In this document: positions 9,288 through 18,833 of the stretch, in pieces
Numbering within the stretch: position 1 is the stretch's first letter
Layout of the letters: each line of letters begins with the position of its first letter
Assembly (NCBI RefSeq): GCF_013004375.1
Contig: NZ_JABERI010000022.1
Coordinates: forward strand, 1-64,000
Length of the DNA: 64,000 bases
Direction: 5' to 3'
Source: Acinetobacter terrae
GTDB taxonomy: Bacteria; Pseudomonadota; Gammaproteobacteria; Pseudomonadales; Moraxellaceae
The notes under the pieces: generated by a model
The model's database searches: none
What the model saw: only the letters and a program-made list of their open reading frames with translations
Told to the model about the DNA's origin: nothing
Made by a program: the position numbers and the translations under genes

Positions 9288-10391
9288 CTAATGTTCAATT
9301 TCAAATTGAACACGAGCCGTGACTGCACACATTAATTCATAGCCGACCGTTCCCGAGCTTACTGCCACATCATCGATGGCTAAAACCTTACCTGCTGAAG
9401 ATGTGCCCCAAAGCACCACTTCACTGCCAATTTCAGCATCGGGAATATGGGTCAGATCAACGGCCAGCATATCCATGCTGACCCGACCCAAGGTTTGGGT
9501 TCGAACTGAATTAACCAGCACAGGCGTACCGGTTTTCGATATGCGCTGATAACCATCGGCATAGCCACAGGCGACAATGCCAATCTTTAAGGGTTCGAAG
9601 GCAATAAAACGCGAACCGTAGCCAACACTTTCACTGGCTTTGATATCTTGTATTGCAATGATCTTGCTTCGTAGCGACATGGTCGGTTGAAGCTGCCAAT
9701 CTTGAATGCTATGCACTGGATAATCTGGGGAACTACCGTAAAGCATAATGCCGCTACGGATATAATCGGAATGTAGTTGTTGGGGATAACGCAAGATGGC
9801 GGCACTATTACTGATCGAGCATTTTCCCGGTAAATCCTTAATGGTTTGTTCAAAGATATGTTGTTGATAGAAAATACCGGGCTCACCCAAGCGTTCACCA
9901 TCAGCATCGGAAAAATGTGTCATATGCGTTACAGATTTCACACACGCCAGTTGCTTCAAGCTGTGCCATGCCGCTTGATATGCATCAGGATTAAAACCCA
10001 AGCGATTCATGCCACTGTTCATTTTCAGAAACACATCAAACTGTACGGAACCTTCAAACTGCTGTAGCCACTCAAGTTGGTACTGGCTATGTACGGTAAA
10101 ACTGAGATCTAATTCAGCACAATCATGCAAATCCTGTGCGGTAAACATACCTTCTAGAAGCAGAATTTGACCCTGCCAACCAAGTCTGCGAATACGCTTC
10201 GCTTCCGCAATATCAAGTAAGGCAAAACCATCTGCCTGCTGAAAAGCATCGTAAACACGCTCGATGCCATGACCATAGGCATTGGCTTTGACCACGGCAA
10301 AAATCTGGCTGTCAGGCATCATCTGACGTGCAACCGCTAAATTATTGCGTAATGCCGCCTGATGAATCACAGCGGTAATGGGACGTGACAT
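9288..10391 (-). CDS. dadX: Alanine racemase (catabolic, DadX-type)
   Basis: 367 residues, fold-type III PLP enzyme that interconverts L- and D-alanine. The PLP lysine is Lys35 in VVKANAYGHG, and the second catalytic base is the Tyr in SVGYGSRF near residue 257. The gene lies 32 bp downstream of dadA, so this copy most likely feeds D-alanine to DadA rather than serving the cell wall. The symbol reflects that context; the sequence alone does not separate Alr from DadX. Confidence 0.88.
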   Translation of the reverse strand: MSRPITAVIHQAALRNNLAVARQMMPDSQIFAVVKANAYGHGIERVYDAFQQADGFALLDIAEAKRIRRLGWQGQILLLEGMFTAQDLHDCAELDLSFTVHSQYQLEWLQQFEGSVQFDVFLKMNSGMNRLGFNPDAYQAAWHSLKQLACVKSVTHMTHFSDADGERLGEPGIFYQQHIFEQTIKDLPGKCSISNSAAILRYPQQLHSDYIRSGIMLYGSSPDYPVHSIQDWQLQPTMSLRSKIIAIQDIKASESVGYGSRFIAFEPLKIGIVACGYADGYQRISKTGTPVLVNSVRTQTLGRVSMDMLAVDLTHIPDAEIGSEVVLWGTSSAGKVLAIDDVAVSSGTVGYELMCAVTARVQFEIEH

Positions 10392-10423
10392 CTATTCATC
10401 CTTGAATATGGGTTTGGGGTAAA

Positions 10424-11683
10424 TTAAGCCGCGCTCGGATAACGCTGAATCGATAAACCTTCGGTATTAATGTCGGTTTTATGATTGAGTACCAAATCAC
10501 TGATCAATTTGCCTGAACCACACGCCATGGTCCAACCCAAGGTGCCATGACCGGTATTTAAAAACAGGTTACTGAAACGGGTCGCACCAATAATTGGCGT
10601 GCTGTCCGGCGTCATTGGACGTAAACCGGTCCAGAATGTCGCTTGCTGCATATCGCCACCCGGGAATAAATCCTGAGTCACCATTTGCAAGGTCGCACGG
10701 CGATTTTCATTCAAGCCATGATTGAAGCCACTGAGTTCCGCCATACCGCCGACACGAATACGCTCGTCAAAACGGGTAATCGCAATTTTATAAGTTTCAT
10801 CAAGTACCGTAGATTGCGGGGCAAAAGCCGGGTCTACAATTGGAATGGTGAGGGAATAGCCCTTCACCGGATAAACTGGTAAATCCAGATTCAGCGGTTT
10901 TAAGAAATCACGTGAATAACTGCCAAAAGCCAGCACATAACGATCTGCGGTAAGCACTTGACCATTGACCAGTACACCTTTGATTTCATCGCCTTCAAGC
11001 ACAAGTTTTTCAACGTTCTGATTAAATTTAAAATCAACACCCATATCTTTGGCCAAGTTGGCTAGAGCATTGGTGAACAAGTAACAATCACCTGTTTCAT
11101 CATTTGGCAAATGTAAACCACCCACCAATTTATCTTGGGCAAAAGCTAAGGCCGGTTCAACTTTAGCCAAGTCTTCTTTAAGCAACAATTCATAATCTAC
11201 GCCACATTCTTTCAAGACTTGAATATCACGCTGTACCGCTTCAAGCTGTGCTTCGTTACGAAAGACTTGCAAGGTGCCTTTAGAACGGTTTTCATAGTGA
11301 ATACCGGTGGCCTTACGCAAATCTCTTAAGCAGTCGCGGCTATATTCGGCTACGCGGGTCATGCGTTCCTTGTTAATGGCATAACTTTGCGGATTACAGT
11401 TTTTCAGCATTTGCGCCATCCACTGTAATTGCCACATGCTGCCATCCATATTGATTGCGAGCGGCGCATGATGTTGAAACATCCATTTCACTGCTTTAAA
11501 GGGAATACCTGGTGCTGCCCATGGCGTTGAATAGCCGGGAGAGATTTGACCCGCATTACCGAAACTTGTTTCTTCTGCTGGACCTGCCTGGCGATCTAAT
11601 ACAGTCACGCTGGCACCTTGCTGCGCGAGGTAATACGCACTTGCAACACCAATAACACCACTACCCAATACAATTACGCGCAT
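10424..11683 (-). CDS. dadA: D-amino acid dehydrogenase (D-alanine dehydrogenase)
   Basis: 419 residues. An FAD-dependent, membrane-linked enzyme that oxidises D-alanine to pyruvate and ammonia. The N-terminal Rossmann motif [18 protein letters not shown] is intact, followed by [18 protein letters not shown] and a C-terminal [14 protein letters not shown], all typical of DadA. I start at MRVIVLGSG, with GAGGGA 7 nt upstream, rather than at the longer MLLEGLK form. It is the first gene of dadA-dadX-ridA-cycA and is divergent from an Lrp-type regulator. Confidence 0.93.
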   Translation of the reverse strand: MRVIVLGSGVIGVASAYYLAQQGASVTVLDRQAGPAEETSFGNAGQISPGYSTPWAAPGIPFKAVKWMFQHHAPLAINMDGSMWQLQWMAQMLKNCNPQSYAINKERMTRVAEYSRDCLRDLRKATGIHYENRSKGTLQVFRNEAQLEAVQRDIQVLKECGVDYELLLKEDLAKVEPALAFAQDKLVGGLHLPNDETGDCYLFTNALANLAKDMGVDFKFNQNVEKLVLEGDEIKGVLVNGQVLTADRYVLAFGSYSRDFLKPLNLDLPVYPVKGYSLTIPIVDPAFAPQSTVLDETYKIAITRFDERIRVGGMAELSGFNHGLNENRRATLQMVTQDLFPGGDMQQATFWTGLRPMTPDSTPIIGATRFSNLFLNTGHGTLGWTMACGSGKLISDLVLNHKTDINTEGLSIQRYPSAA

Positions 11684-11705
11684 TTTCAATCCCTCGAGCA
11701 ACATC

Positions 11706-11720
11706 TAGTTTATTTACCTA
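11706..11720. promoter_or_regulatory. Candidate Lrp box upstream of dadA
   Basis: TAGTTTATTTACCTA agrees with the E. coli Lrp consensus YAGHAWATTWTDCTR at 12 of 15 positions by my count. It lies 23 bp before the dadA ATG, in the gap shared with the divergent Lrp-type gene. A TTACCTAG at 11714 and CTAGGTAA at 11769 form a wider dyad. Control of dad genes by Lrp-family regulators is known in other bacteria; binding here is inferred. Confidence 0.5.
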
Positions 11721-11740
11721 GTATATTTTTGGTTTAATAG

Positions 11741-11768
11741 TTTATTTCACTGTTTTGTTGGCTATAAT
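11741..11768 (+). promoter_or_regulatory. Possible promoter of the Lrp-type regulator
   Basis: TTTATT (11741-11746) and a perfect TATAAT (11763-11768) are 16 nt apart and about 55 bp before the regulator start. The -10 is strong and the -35 weak, as for an activated or autoregulated promoter. Confidence 0.45.
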
Positions 11769-11822
11769 CTAGGTAATTCGATGGATTTATCGTGAAAAAA
11801 ATCTAAAAAAAGGGAAAAACTG

Positions 11823-12287
11823 ATGCGTAAATTAGACCGTATCGATCATCAGATTTTAGACATCTTGCAAAAAGACGGACGGATTGCCATTAGCGAATTG
11901 GCGGCTCGGGTAAATTTATCGACTACGCCCTGTTCAGAACGTGTAAAACGCTTGGAACGTGATGGCATTATCATGGGCTATTACGCACGCTTAAACCCGG
12001 AACTGGTCGATCGAAATTTGCTGGTTTTTTTAGAAATTAAATTGTCTGCCAAATCGGGAGATGTGTTTGATCAAGTGGCACGTGACTTGGTCGAAATTCC
12101 GGAAGTCTTAGAATGTCATCTCATTTCAGGCGAGTTTGATTATCTGGTCAAAGCACGCCTTAAAGAAATGAGCGCTTATAGACGCTTGTTGGGTGACTTG
12201 TTAAAAAAATTGCCTTCGTCTGCTTCCTCACACAGTTATATTGTCATGGAAGAAGTCAAAGAAACTTTTTACTTGGATCTTGGTTGA
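11823..12287 (+). CDS. Lrp/AsnC family regulator of the D-alanine locus
   Basis: 154 residues. An N-terminal winged helix-turn-helix (LDRIDHQILDILQKDGRIAI, then ELAARVNLSTTPCSERVKRLE) is followed by the RAM/ligand-binding domain with GEFDYLVKARLKEMSAYRRLL. Lrp-type proteins form octamers and sense amino acids. The divergent position next to dadA makes it the likely alanine-responsive activator of the dad genes (DadR-like). The ATG follows AAAGGGAAAAACTG. Confidence 0.88.
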   Translation: MRKLDRIDHQILDILQKDGRIAISELAARVNLSTTPCSERVKRLERDGIIMGYYARLNPELVDRNLLVFLEIKLSAKSGDVFDQVARDLVEIPEVLECHLISGEFDYLVKARLKEMSAYRRLLGDLLKKLPSSASSHSYIVMEEVKETFYLDLG

Positions 12288-12320
12288 TTCATTTAATGCC
12301 TGATTTTAATTCCAGAAATT

Positions 12321-12346
12321 AAAAAAGGATCTCTAGATCCTTTTTT
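12321..12346 (+). terminator. Terminator after the Lrp-type gene
   Basis: AAAAAAGGATC/GATCCTTTTTT hairpin with a T-run. It can work in both directions, since the minus-strand HAD gene also ends nearby. Confidence 0.8.
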
Positions 12347-12382
12347 ATGGATTTGAAAATAGGTTTTACTTTAGCGTCCAAG

Positions 12383-13045
12383 CTAATTTAAATGATCCAG
12401 CAACTCGGCAAAGTTCTGGATTCTGGCTTTGGGTTTTGCTGCAGTTAACTCTTCATCTGCACCATAACCATATTCCACGGCAATGGTTTCAATCCCGTTA
12501 TGTCGCGCACCGAAAATATCATGCTCACGATCACCGACCATTACGCATTCAGCTGGATCTAACTGCTCTTTTTCAATGATATAAGCAATCAATTCAGCTT
12601 TATTGGTACGCTCGCCATTGAGTTCGCTGCCATAAGGATGAACGAAATATTGTAATAGTTCGAAATGCTCTAAAATTTGTCGCGCATATACTTCAGGCTT
12701 CGCGGTGGCTAAAAATAAACGATAGCCTTGTTGCTGCAATGTTTTTAAAGTTTCAGCCACATCATCAAATACATGATTTTCATATAAACCCGTGACAGCA
12801 AATCGTTCACGGTAACCCATCAATGCTTGTTCAGCCAAAACATCATCCACTGCAACATTTAAAATCTTCGCCAATGAAGCTTGCAATGGTGGACCAATAA
12901 TCCAGTCAATATTGACATCATCGGCAATGGGATGGCCAATTTTATTTAAACCATAACGCGCACTGGTAGTAATACCCACTTTTGGATCAGTTAATGTTCC
13001 ATCTAAATCAATCAAAATATTTCTAATCACAGACTGACCCTTCAA
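12383..13045 (-). CDS. HAD family phosphatase (Gph/5'-nucleotidase-like)
   Basis: 220 residues. HAD motif I is DLDGTLTD with both catalytic Asp residues near 13-15, motif II is the Thr of FLATAKP, the Lys precedes PEVYARQI, and motif III/IV is VMVGDREHDIFGARHNGI. The cap insertion WIIGPPLQASLAKIL is characteristic of the phosphoglycolate phosphatase/5'-nucleotidase group. The substrate cannot be decided from sequence. It is divergent from thiD with an 86-bp gap. Confidence 0.8.
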   Translation of the reverse strand: MKGQSVIRNILIDLDGTLTDPKVGITTSARYGLNKIGHPIADDVNIDWIIGPPLQASLAKILNVAVDDVLAEQALMGYRERFAVTGLYENHVFDDVAETLKTLQQQGYRLFLATAKPEVYARQILEHFELLQYFVHPYGSELNGERTNKAELIAYIIEKEQLDPAECVMVGDREHDIFGARHNGIETIAVEYGYGADEELTAAKPKARIQNFAELLDHLN

Positions 13046-13116
13046 CTTAAATTTTTACTTAACAAATACTATCGAGACTTGGCTCAAAGTTGCCTATACT
13101 AACGTAAATTTAGTGA

Positions 13117-13899
<783 letters not shown>

Positions 13900-13911
13900 A
13901 AACATGTTGAT

Positions 13912-13958
13912 AAACCTGACCACCAATTGCTTTTATGTCGTTTGAGATCAGGTTTTTT
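13912..13958 (+). terminator. Probable terminator after thiD
   Basis: AAACCTGA and TCAGGTTT arms with an unusually long 28-nt loop, followed by eight T. Confidence 0.55.
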
Positions 13959-14055
13959 TTGCACTCATTTTAGTCGCTAAAATCTGGATTTTATTGCGCT
14001 ACTCAAAAAATAAGGCATGTATCAATACCTGCCTTATCATGCCCATCATCTAAAG

Positions 14056-14391
14056 CTAAGCAATGAGTTCTTTAATCTTGGTCGTCGATCCATTGTTTTT
14101 AACTGACTCTATGCCTTTCTCACGTGATTGCTCACTTGAATAGAATTGGCTGCGACCAATAATCTGATAATTCGCCGCTTTTAAGTTGAAATAAGGCTTA
14201 CCATTTTTCGCTTCTAAGCGCTCATAGCGGCTATCATCTACGCTATTTCTCTGAACCGATTCAATGCCAACCTGTGCAGAAGCTTTTGCCTTATATAATT
14301 CGCTGGCCAAAATCACTTCCCCATTTCCAGCTTTTAACACAAAGCGATATTGCCCATCGTTTGCTTGACTGATTTCATACCATCCTGCCAT
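14056..14391 (-). CDS. YegP family protein (two DUF1508 repeats)
   Basis: 111 residues made of two similar halves: WYEISQANDGQYRFVLKAGNGEVILASELY, and YERLEAKNGKPYFNLKAANYQIIGRSQFY later. Each half ends in a GIESV segment. This is the UPF0339/YegP arrangement, a small beta-rich domain of unknown function. It is cytosolic with no signal peptide. It stands alone in AT-rich surroundings. Confidence 0.85.
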   Translation of the reverse strand: MAGWYEISQANDGQYRFVLKAGNGEVILASELYKAKASAQVGIESVQRNSVDDSRYERLEAKNGKPYFNLKAANYQIIGRSQFYSSEQSREKGIESVKNNGSTTKIKELIA

Positions 14392-14646
14392 ATAAAAACC
14401 CCTTTATTATTTTTAAATTTATAAAAAACATCTTAATTATTAGTTTTGAAAACATATTGTTATTTTATAAAATATAAATAATTTTTATTTTTTTAATGTG
14501 GCTGTTTTGTAATCAGTAACATCCCTATCTGGATGGAATAAATAAAAGTGCGTTCCACAAAGGTAAATTTGGCTTAAATTTATTAAATAAAAAAATAAAG
14601 ATCAAGAGAGTAAAGGGAGATCTAGTCTCTTGATCGCTATTAAGAT

Positions 14647-15006
14647 CTAGATAATTTTCTTAGAATAAGTAGCTTTTTGCATTTCCAAAATTTCCACACA
14701 AATCTGTAAGCTCACTTGGCTTTGTTTGGGTAAGTGCTGCTCGAGTGTAGTTAATAACAATTGTGAAATTTCCTGTTGTAATTCCACACTGCGTCCATTC
14801 AATAAAGAGACTTTGGCATGTACATAAGCTTGTGAAGCATCCCCAAAACCAATGACATAATCATGCTGGCAAATGGTACGACTTTTCACCTCATTCGCAG
14901 AGCCTACATATGCACCTTCTACCAAGGCTTTGTTCAACGCAAGCAGGATAGGTTTGGTTTCCAGGTTTTCAATATTGTCTGAATATTCCAGATGGATGTG
15001 TGGCAT
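14647..15006 (-). CDS. CHMI-like (5-carboxymethyl-2-hydroxymuconate isomerase) tautomerase
   Basis: 119 residues. The mature protein would start with Pro (MPHIHLEYSDNI), as in the tautomerase superfamily, where the N-terminal proline is the catalytic base. I therefore start at this ATG and not at the TTG six bases upstream. The SRTICQHDYVIGFGDASQAYVHAKVSLLNGRS core matches HpaF/CHMI. No hydroxyphenylacetate degradation genes are near, so its substrate may differ. Confidence 0.75.
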   Translation of the reverse strand: MPHIHLEYSDNIENLETKPILLALNKALVEGAYVGSANEVKSRTICQHDYVIGFGDASQAYVHAKVSLLNGRSVELQQEISQLLLTTLEQHLPKQSQVSLQICVEILEMQKATYSKKII

Positions 15007-15205
15007 AACCAAAAATTCTTTAAAGGATTGCTGTTGTTATAACATGTCATTTGCTCAATCATAAGGCCAATGAATCAATGTTTAATCAACAGTGCCGCTG
15101 TTTATAAAAGAGATAATAAGAATGACTGCACCCTTTTAATAAAACTGAATCCAAAAATATCTATCCACAAAAATAACGGTTCAAAAATTAATTCTAGCCT
15201 CATAA

Positions 15206-15235
15206 AAAAGCCCTAGCATTTCAGCTAGAGCTTTT
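15206..15235 (-). terminator. Terminator after yjdM
   Basis: AAAAGCCCTAGC/GCTAGAGCTTTT stem just past the yjdM stop codon, U-tailed on the minus strand. Confidence 0.75.
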
Positions 15236-15254
15236 AAATTTCCATCTGTGTGAA

Positions 15255-15596
15255 TTAAGCTTTTTTCACAAATTCAGATTTTAATTTCATTGCACCAAAC
15301 CCATCAACTTTACAATCAAGATCATGACCATCACTTGAGTCAGGTAATAAACGAATGTTTTTCGCTTTGGTTCCCACTTTAATCACAGATGAAGAACCTT
15401 TAATTTTCAAATCTTTAATCAGGGTAACCGTGTCGCCATCGGCAAGAACATTGCCATTTGAGTCTTTAATAATCGTTGCTGCTTCGGTGCTGCTTTCACC
15501 CTCTTTCCACTCATAAGAGCATTCTGGACAAATCAGTAAATCGCCATCTTCATAAGCATATTCTGAATTACATTTGGGGCAATTTGGCAAAGACAT
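15255..15596 (-). CDS. yjdM: YjdM/PhnA family zinc-ribbon protein
   Basis: 113 residues. The N-terminal zinc ribbon [21 protein letters not shown] is followed by the [26 protein letters not shown] core and the C-terminal [15 protein letters not shown] of the family once called alkylphosphonate utilisation protein PhnA. The old name is misleading because the protein is not tied to phosphonate breakdown. I start at MSLPNCPKC, not at the upstream MRFF. Confidence 0.9.
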   Translation of the reverse strand: MSLPNCPKCNSEYAYEDGDLLICPECSYEWKEGESSTEAATIIKDSNGNVLADGDTVTLIKDLKIKGSSSVIKVGTKAKNIRLLPDSSDGHDLDCKVDGFGAMKLKSEFVKKA

Positions 15597-15691
15597 AAAA
15601 AACCTCAAAAACTCTACTATAGCATTTTATAAGTCAATCTCTTGCTTAAAACCCTATTTATTTCATGGAATAAAAGTAGGCAAGATTAATT

Positions 15692-16039
15692 TTAACCTTC
15701 TTCTAAAACCTGTTTGAGTACAATCACATGGTTATAGTCTTTACTTTTTGCAGCGGTAATTAAAGTGACTTGTTCTTGTTTAGCCATCGCTCTAATTTGC
15801 TGCAGCATCTTCGCTTGCTCAACAAGTTCCGCTCTATAGCATTGTTGAAAGACGTCCCAATGTTCGGGATCGTGCGCGTACCATTTTCGAAGTTCAGTCG
15901 ATGGCGTAATTTCCTTGGGCCATAGATCAATTTTAGCATCTTCCTTTTTGATGCCTCTGGGCCAAAGTCGATCGACTAGAATCCGTTTGCCATCTGAGGG
16001 TAAAACTTCGGCATAAGCACGTTTGATTTGAATCTGCAT
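15692..16039 (-). CDS. DUF488 family protein (YeaO-like)
   Basis: 115 residues with the DUF488 hallmarks VDRLWPRGIKKEDAKIDLW, STELRKWYAHDPEHWDVFQQ, and a C-terminal LITAAKSKDYNHVIVL strand. The exact function is unknown. The chosen ATG (MQIQIKRAY) lies 11 bases after the stop codon of the upstream SRPBCC gene, with AGAAG as ribosome site. An in-frame GTG at 16048 is also possible. The two genes are very likely cotranscribed. Confidence 0.85.
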   Translation of the reverse strand: MQIQIKRAYAEVLPSDGKRILVDRLWPRGIKKEDAKIDLWPKEITPSTELRKWYAHDPEHWDVFQQCYRAELVEQAKMLQQIRAMAKQEQVTLITAAKSKDYNHVIVLKQVLEEG

Positions 16040-16050
16040 TACATTCACTT

Positions 16051-16497
16051 CTATTGATCCGGTATTTCAGGAGTAACCAATAAAGTGAGCAGTTGCAATG
16101 ATTCCTGCCATCCCAAATAACAGGCTTCTACTGGTATCACATCTGGAATACCGGATTGGGTGATATAAACTTCGGTTCCTACAGAAACAGGGTTTAATTG
16201 AATAGTGACTTCAATTTGACCCGGTAAGTTTGGATCATCAAACTGGTCGGTATAACGTAACAATTGGTTTGGAATAATTTCATGATAGGTTCCACCAAAG
16301 GATTGGCTGGTACCTGTAGAAAAATTGCTGAAGGACATTTTATAGGTGCCACCGACTTTCGCATCCAGATGATGAACTTTAGCGGTAAAACCATGCGGTG
16401 CCATCCATTTCACCAAGGCATCTGGATCAATAAAGGCTTTAAACACCCGTTCTGGTGGTGCGCTAAATACACGGTGAAGTTTGACAGTATTGGGCAT
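16051..16497 (-). CDS. SRPBCC/AHSA1-domain protein
   Basis: 148 residues. HRVFSAPPERVFKAFIDPDALVKWMAPHGFTAKV at the N-terminus and GWQESLQLLTLLV at the C-terminus are typical of the AHSA1 (START-like, SRPBCC) fold, which has a hydrophobic ligand cavity. These small bacterial members often accompany stress or resistance genes, but the ligand is unknown. It is the first gene of a two-gene unit with the DUF488 protein. Confidence 0.85.
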   Translation of the reverse strand: MPNTVKLHRVFSAPPERVFKAFIDPDALVKWMAPHGFTAKVHHLDAKVGGTYKMSFSNFSTGTSQSFGGTYHEIIPNQLLRYTDQFDDPNLPGQIEVTIQLNPVSVGTEVYITQSGIPDVIPVEACYLGWQESLQLLTLLVTPEIPDQ

Positions 16498-17077
16498 TTC
16501 CTGTTTCTCACTTTTTGTTGTTTTATTTATTCAGTCTATCGCTGTTCATTTATGGCTATGTATGGCTTTGGTATGGGTCTGATTATGTTTTTCATAAAAT
16601 AGCATGCGAGGTTCACATGCTATTTATTTGTTAAAAATAATACCCATGACCGTATTTAGCCAATTGATGATCTTTGCCATATACAAATTTAAGCGAAGCC
16701 ATTTTTCAACCAAGTCAATCATGAATAGACGCTTCTTGTTATAATACACTGATTTGATTTAACTTTTTTATTTTCATTTTATCATTACTCAGCGTCTGAA
16801 TTAAATCTTCTGCAAGCTGATTCAATAAAACCAAATCATCTTTACTCATATGTGCTGAAATTCTACAGAATTACTGTAAATAAAATCCTTCTTTTCCTCA
16901 TACCATTTTCAATTCAAGCCGATTATCTTTTATTCTTTGTGAAATATTTGGGCATTAAAAAACCCTAACCGTTTGCACGGTTAGGGTTTCTTGGTATCTC
17001 ATTTAACAAGAGTAAGTATGACTTCAGTTTTACTTGAATCCAGACACTATTTTCAGACTATTATTGAGTGATTTGAA
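16498..17077. other. 580-bp gap with no clear gene
   Basis: AT-rich. It holds a weak AATAGCATG/CATGCTATT inverted repeat near 16598-16625, a 36-codon minus-strand reading frame at 16739-16849 without a ribosome site, and the rraB terminator at its right end. Nothing else was seen. Confidence 0.5.
16956..16989 (-). terminator. Terminator after rraB
   Basis: Perfect 13-bp stem (AAACCCTAACCGT and its complement) with a 4-nt loop, U-tailed on the minus strand. Confidence 0.85.
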
Positions 17078-17458
17078 TTAACTTTGAAGTTCATCTTCCA
17101 AGTCTTCATCGTCATAGACATACGCCATGCAACCCCAGCCATCGTATTCACCGCCGTGTTGTTCAGCAATTTTAGTGAACCATTCTTCAATGTCGACGAT
17201 GTCTGAATAGTCAGGTTCCATATACACATAAATAGTGATAATCCACTCTAGCGTATCGGCTTCTTCATCTTCAAACAGGCTGATTTTTTGTTCTTCTTTC
17301 AGCAAATAAAGCGCACATTTTTCAGCTTGCTCTTGGGTTTGAAAAGCAATCGAAAATTCAATTTCATGTGCTTCAGTCAGATCGTCACCATCTTCAGCCA
17401 TTTGCCAAAGTACGTTACCGTTTTCGTCATCTGGGAATTGTTCAAAATCGCGTGTCAT
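17078..17458 (-). CDS. rraB: Regulator of ribonuclease E activity B
   Basis: 126 residues, very acidic. RraB binds and inhibits RNase E in E. coli. The family pattern is visible: an N-terminal FPDDENGNVLWQMAEDGDDLTEAHEIEFSI, then IYVYMEPDYSDIVDIEEWFT and the C-terminal GGEYDGWGCMAYVYDDEDLEDE. I start at MTRDFEQFPDD, which has AAGGAAA upstream, rather than at the longer MIMIRKLS form. It is monocistronic with its own terminator. Confidence 0.85.
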   Translation of the reverse strand: MTRDFEQFPDDENGNVLWQMAEDGDDLTEAHEIEFSIAFQTQEQAEKCALYLLKEEQKISLFEDEEADTLEWIITIYVYMEPDYSDIVDIEEWFTKIAEQHGGEYDGWGCMAYVYDDEDLEDELQS

Positions 17459-17608
17459 GGAGAGTTTCCTTATCATAATCATTTAAATCTATATCATTGT
17501 ACGCAGATTAGCTCAAGTTTGTTTCAGTTTGGCGATTTAAAAGATCCATTCTCTTGCTCATTCATTAAAGTATATTTTTATTTCATCCATTCAAAACCAT
17601 ACACGTCA

Positions 17609-18571
17609 TTACCCTTCCATCATGTGTACTTGCATTTGAGTTTGCTGTTCTTGTTGTTTTTCTTTGAACTCTAAAACCAATGCTGCAAACTTCAACTCTT
17701 CTAAACGCAAGTTTAAAAATGACTCATGAATGCGTGCATAACTAAATGCCGCACCATAATGATTAATCAGAATAAAATCATCTTGAAGCGATTGAATGAG
17801 TTCACCCAAATTGTCATGCCGTAAGCGTGATAAATATAAGTCAGCTTTGCTGTTAAAAACATGGGTCACCAAAGCAATGGCTGAAAGACGGCGCTTTTCT
17901 TCCACATAATCACAATCACCAACACCATGATGATCAATAGCATTTTTTATTTTGCGACGAACTTCATCTAAATGAAGTGCTGAATCTATATGGTCATATC
18001 CGTCGATCAACTCATCTAAAAGTGTGTGAGCAGGAAATAAATACTCACTGCCATAACCATTAATTTTATGTTCCAGTGCTCGCGAAATGGCAGTTAAATT
18101 TTGCTGTTGCATGGCCTGATTATAGAAACCATGTAATTGTTCTCTGGCTTCTATTTCCAGCTTCTGCTTACTATTTTTTTCATAACTGTCCAGATAATGC
18201 CTCACTTTCTCAATATAAGCTTTCATGCCCTGTAGCAACGACTCTGCTTCAATTTTGGTCGCTTCTACAAAGTTCTCAACTTGATTTTGTCGTTCGGCTA
18301 CATACTGCTCAATGTTTAGAATATGTTGAAACTGGCTGAGTTTTTCAACCTTATTCCTTAACGTTCCCGCCTCTGCACGAAACCTGTTTAATTCATGATG
18401 CAGCTCATCATTTTTTTGTTCGTGTACTGCCAAATTTGTTCGTGTTCGATCCAGATTAGCTTGCAAAGACTCCAGATTAACCTGTTTTTCTTTGACCAGT
18501 TTTATTGCACGATAAAGCAATACTGCTAAAATAATTATTGTTATGATAGTTATGACTGATAGGTAAATCAT
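17609..18571 (-). CDS. Membrane-anchored coiled-coil protein, DUF4041-like
   Basis: 320 residues. One N-terminal membrane helix (VITIITIIILAVLLY) is followed by a long coiled coil at about 25-90. A C-terminal domain carries NSKADLYLSRLRHDNLGELIQSL and a FLNLRLEELKFAALV helix. This resembles DUF4041, which usually precedes a T5orf172 (GIY-YIG-like) domain. Here the protein ends in a Gln-rich tail with no nuclease domain. The assignment is tentative; the function is unknown. The GC content resembles its neighbours. Confidence 0.55.
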   Translation of the reverse strand: MIYLSVITIITIIILAVLLYRAIKLVKEKQVNLESLQANLDRTRTNLAVHEQKNDELHHELNRFRAEAGTLRNKVEKLSQFQHILNIEQYVAERQNQVENFVEATKIEAESLLQGMKAYIEKVRHYLDSYEKNSKQKLEIEAREQLHGFYNQAMQQQNLTAISRALEHKINGYGSEYLFPAHTLLDELIDGYDHIDSALHLDEVRRKIKNAIDHHGVGDCDYVEEKRRLSAIALVTHVFNSKADLYLSRLRHDNLGELIQSLQDDFILINHYGAAFSYARIHESFLNLRLEELKFAALVLEFKEKQQEQQTQMQVHMMEG

Positions 18572-18833
18572 TATTATTATCCCAAAAACCCCACCCTACA
18601 CTAGTCATTTTTTAATCAATTTTCAATCACCAAAACAAGGGATATTATTTCTATTTGTATCCCATAAAATTATTGAATAAATATAAAAAACTATATTTTT
18701 CAAATTATTAATTATTTAAAATATTTTAAGTTTGCTTATTAATTATCCACGATTCCAGTCCGTATGACACTGTTTACTCTGACCAATAATCCATAGATTA
18801 GCTATACAGTGCATATCATGCAGGGTCGTAAGA

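Noticed and set aside
16739-16849. 36-codon minus-strand frame starting MSKDDLVLLNQLAEDL
   Set aside because: It looks faintly like the start of a regulator, but there is no ribosome site and no longer continuation in any frame; not supportable as a gene.
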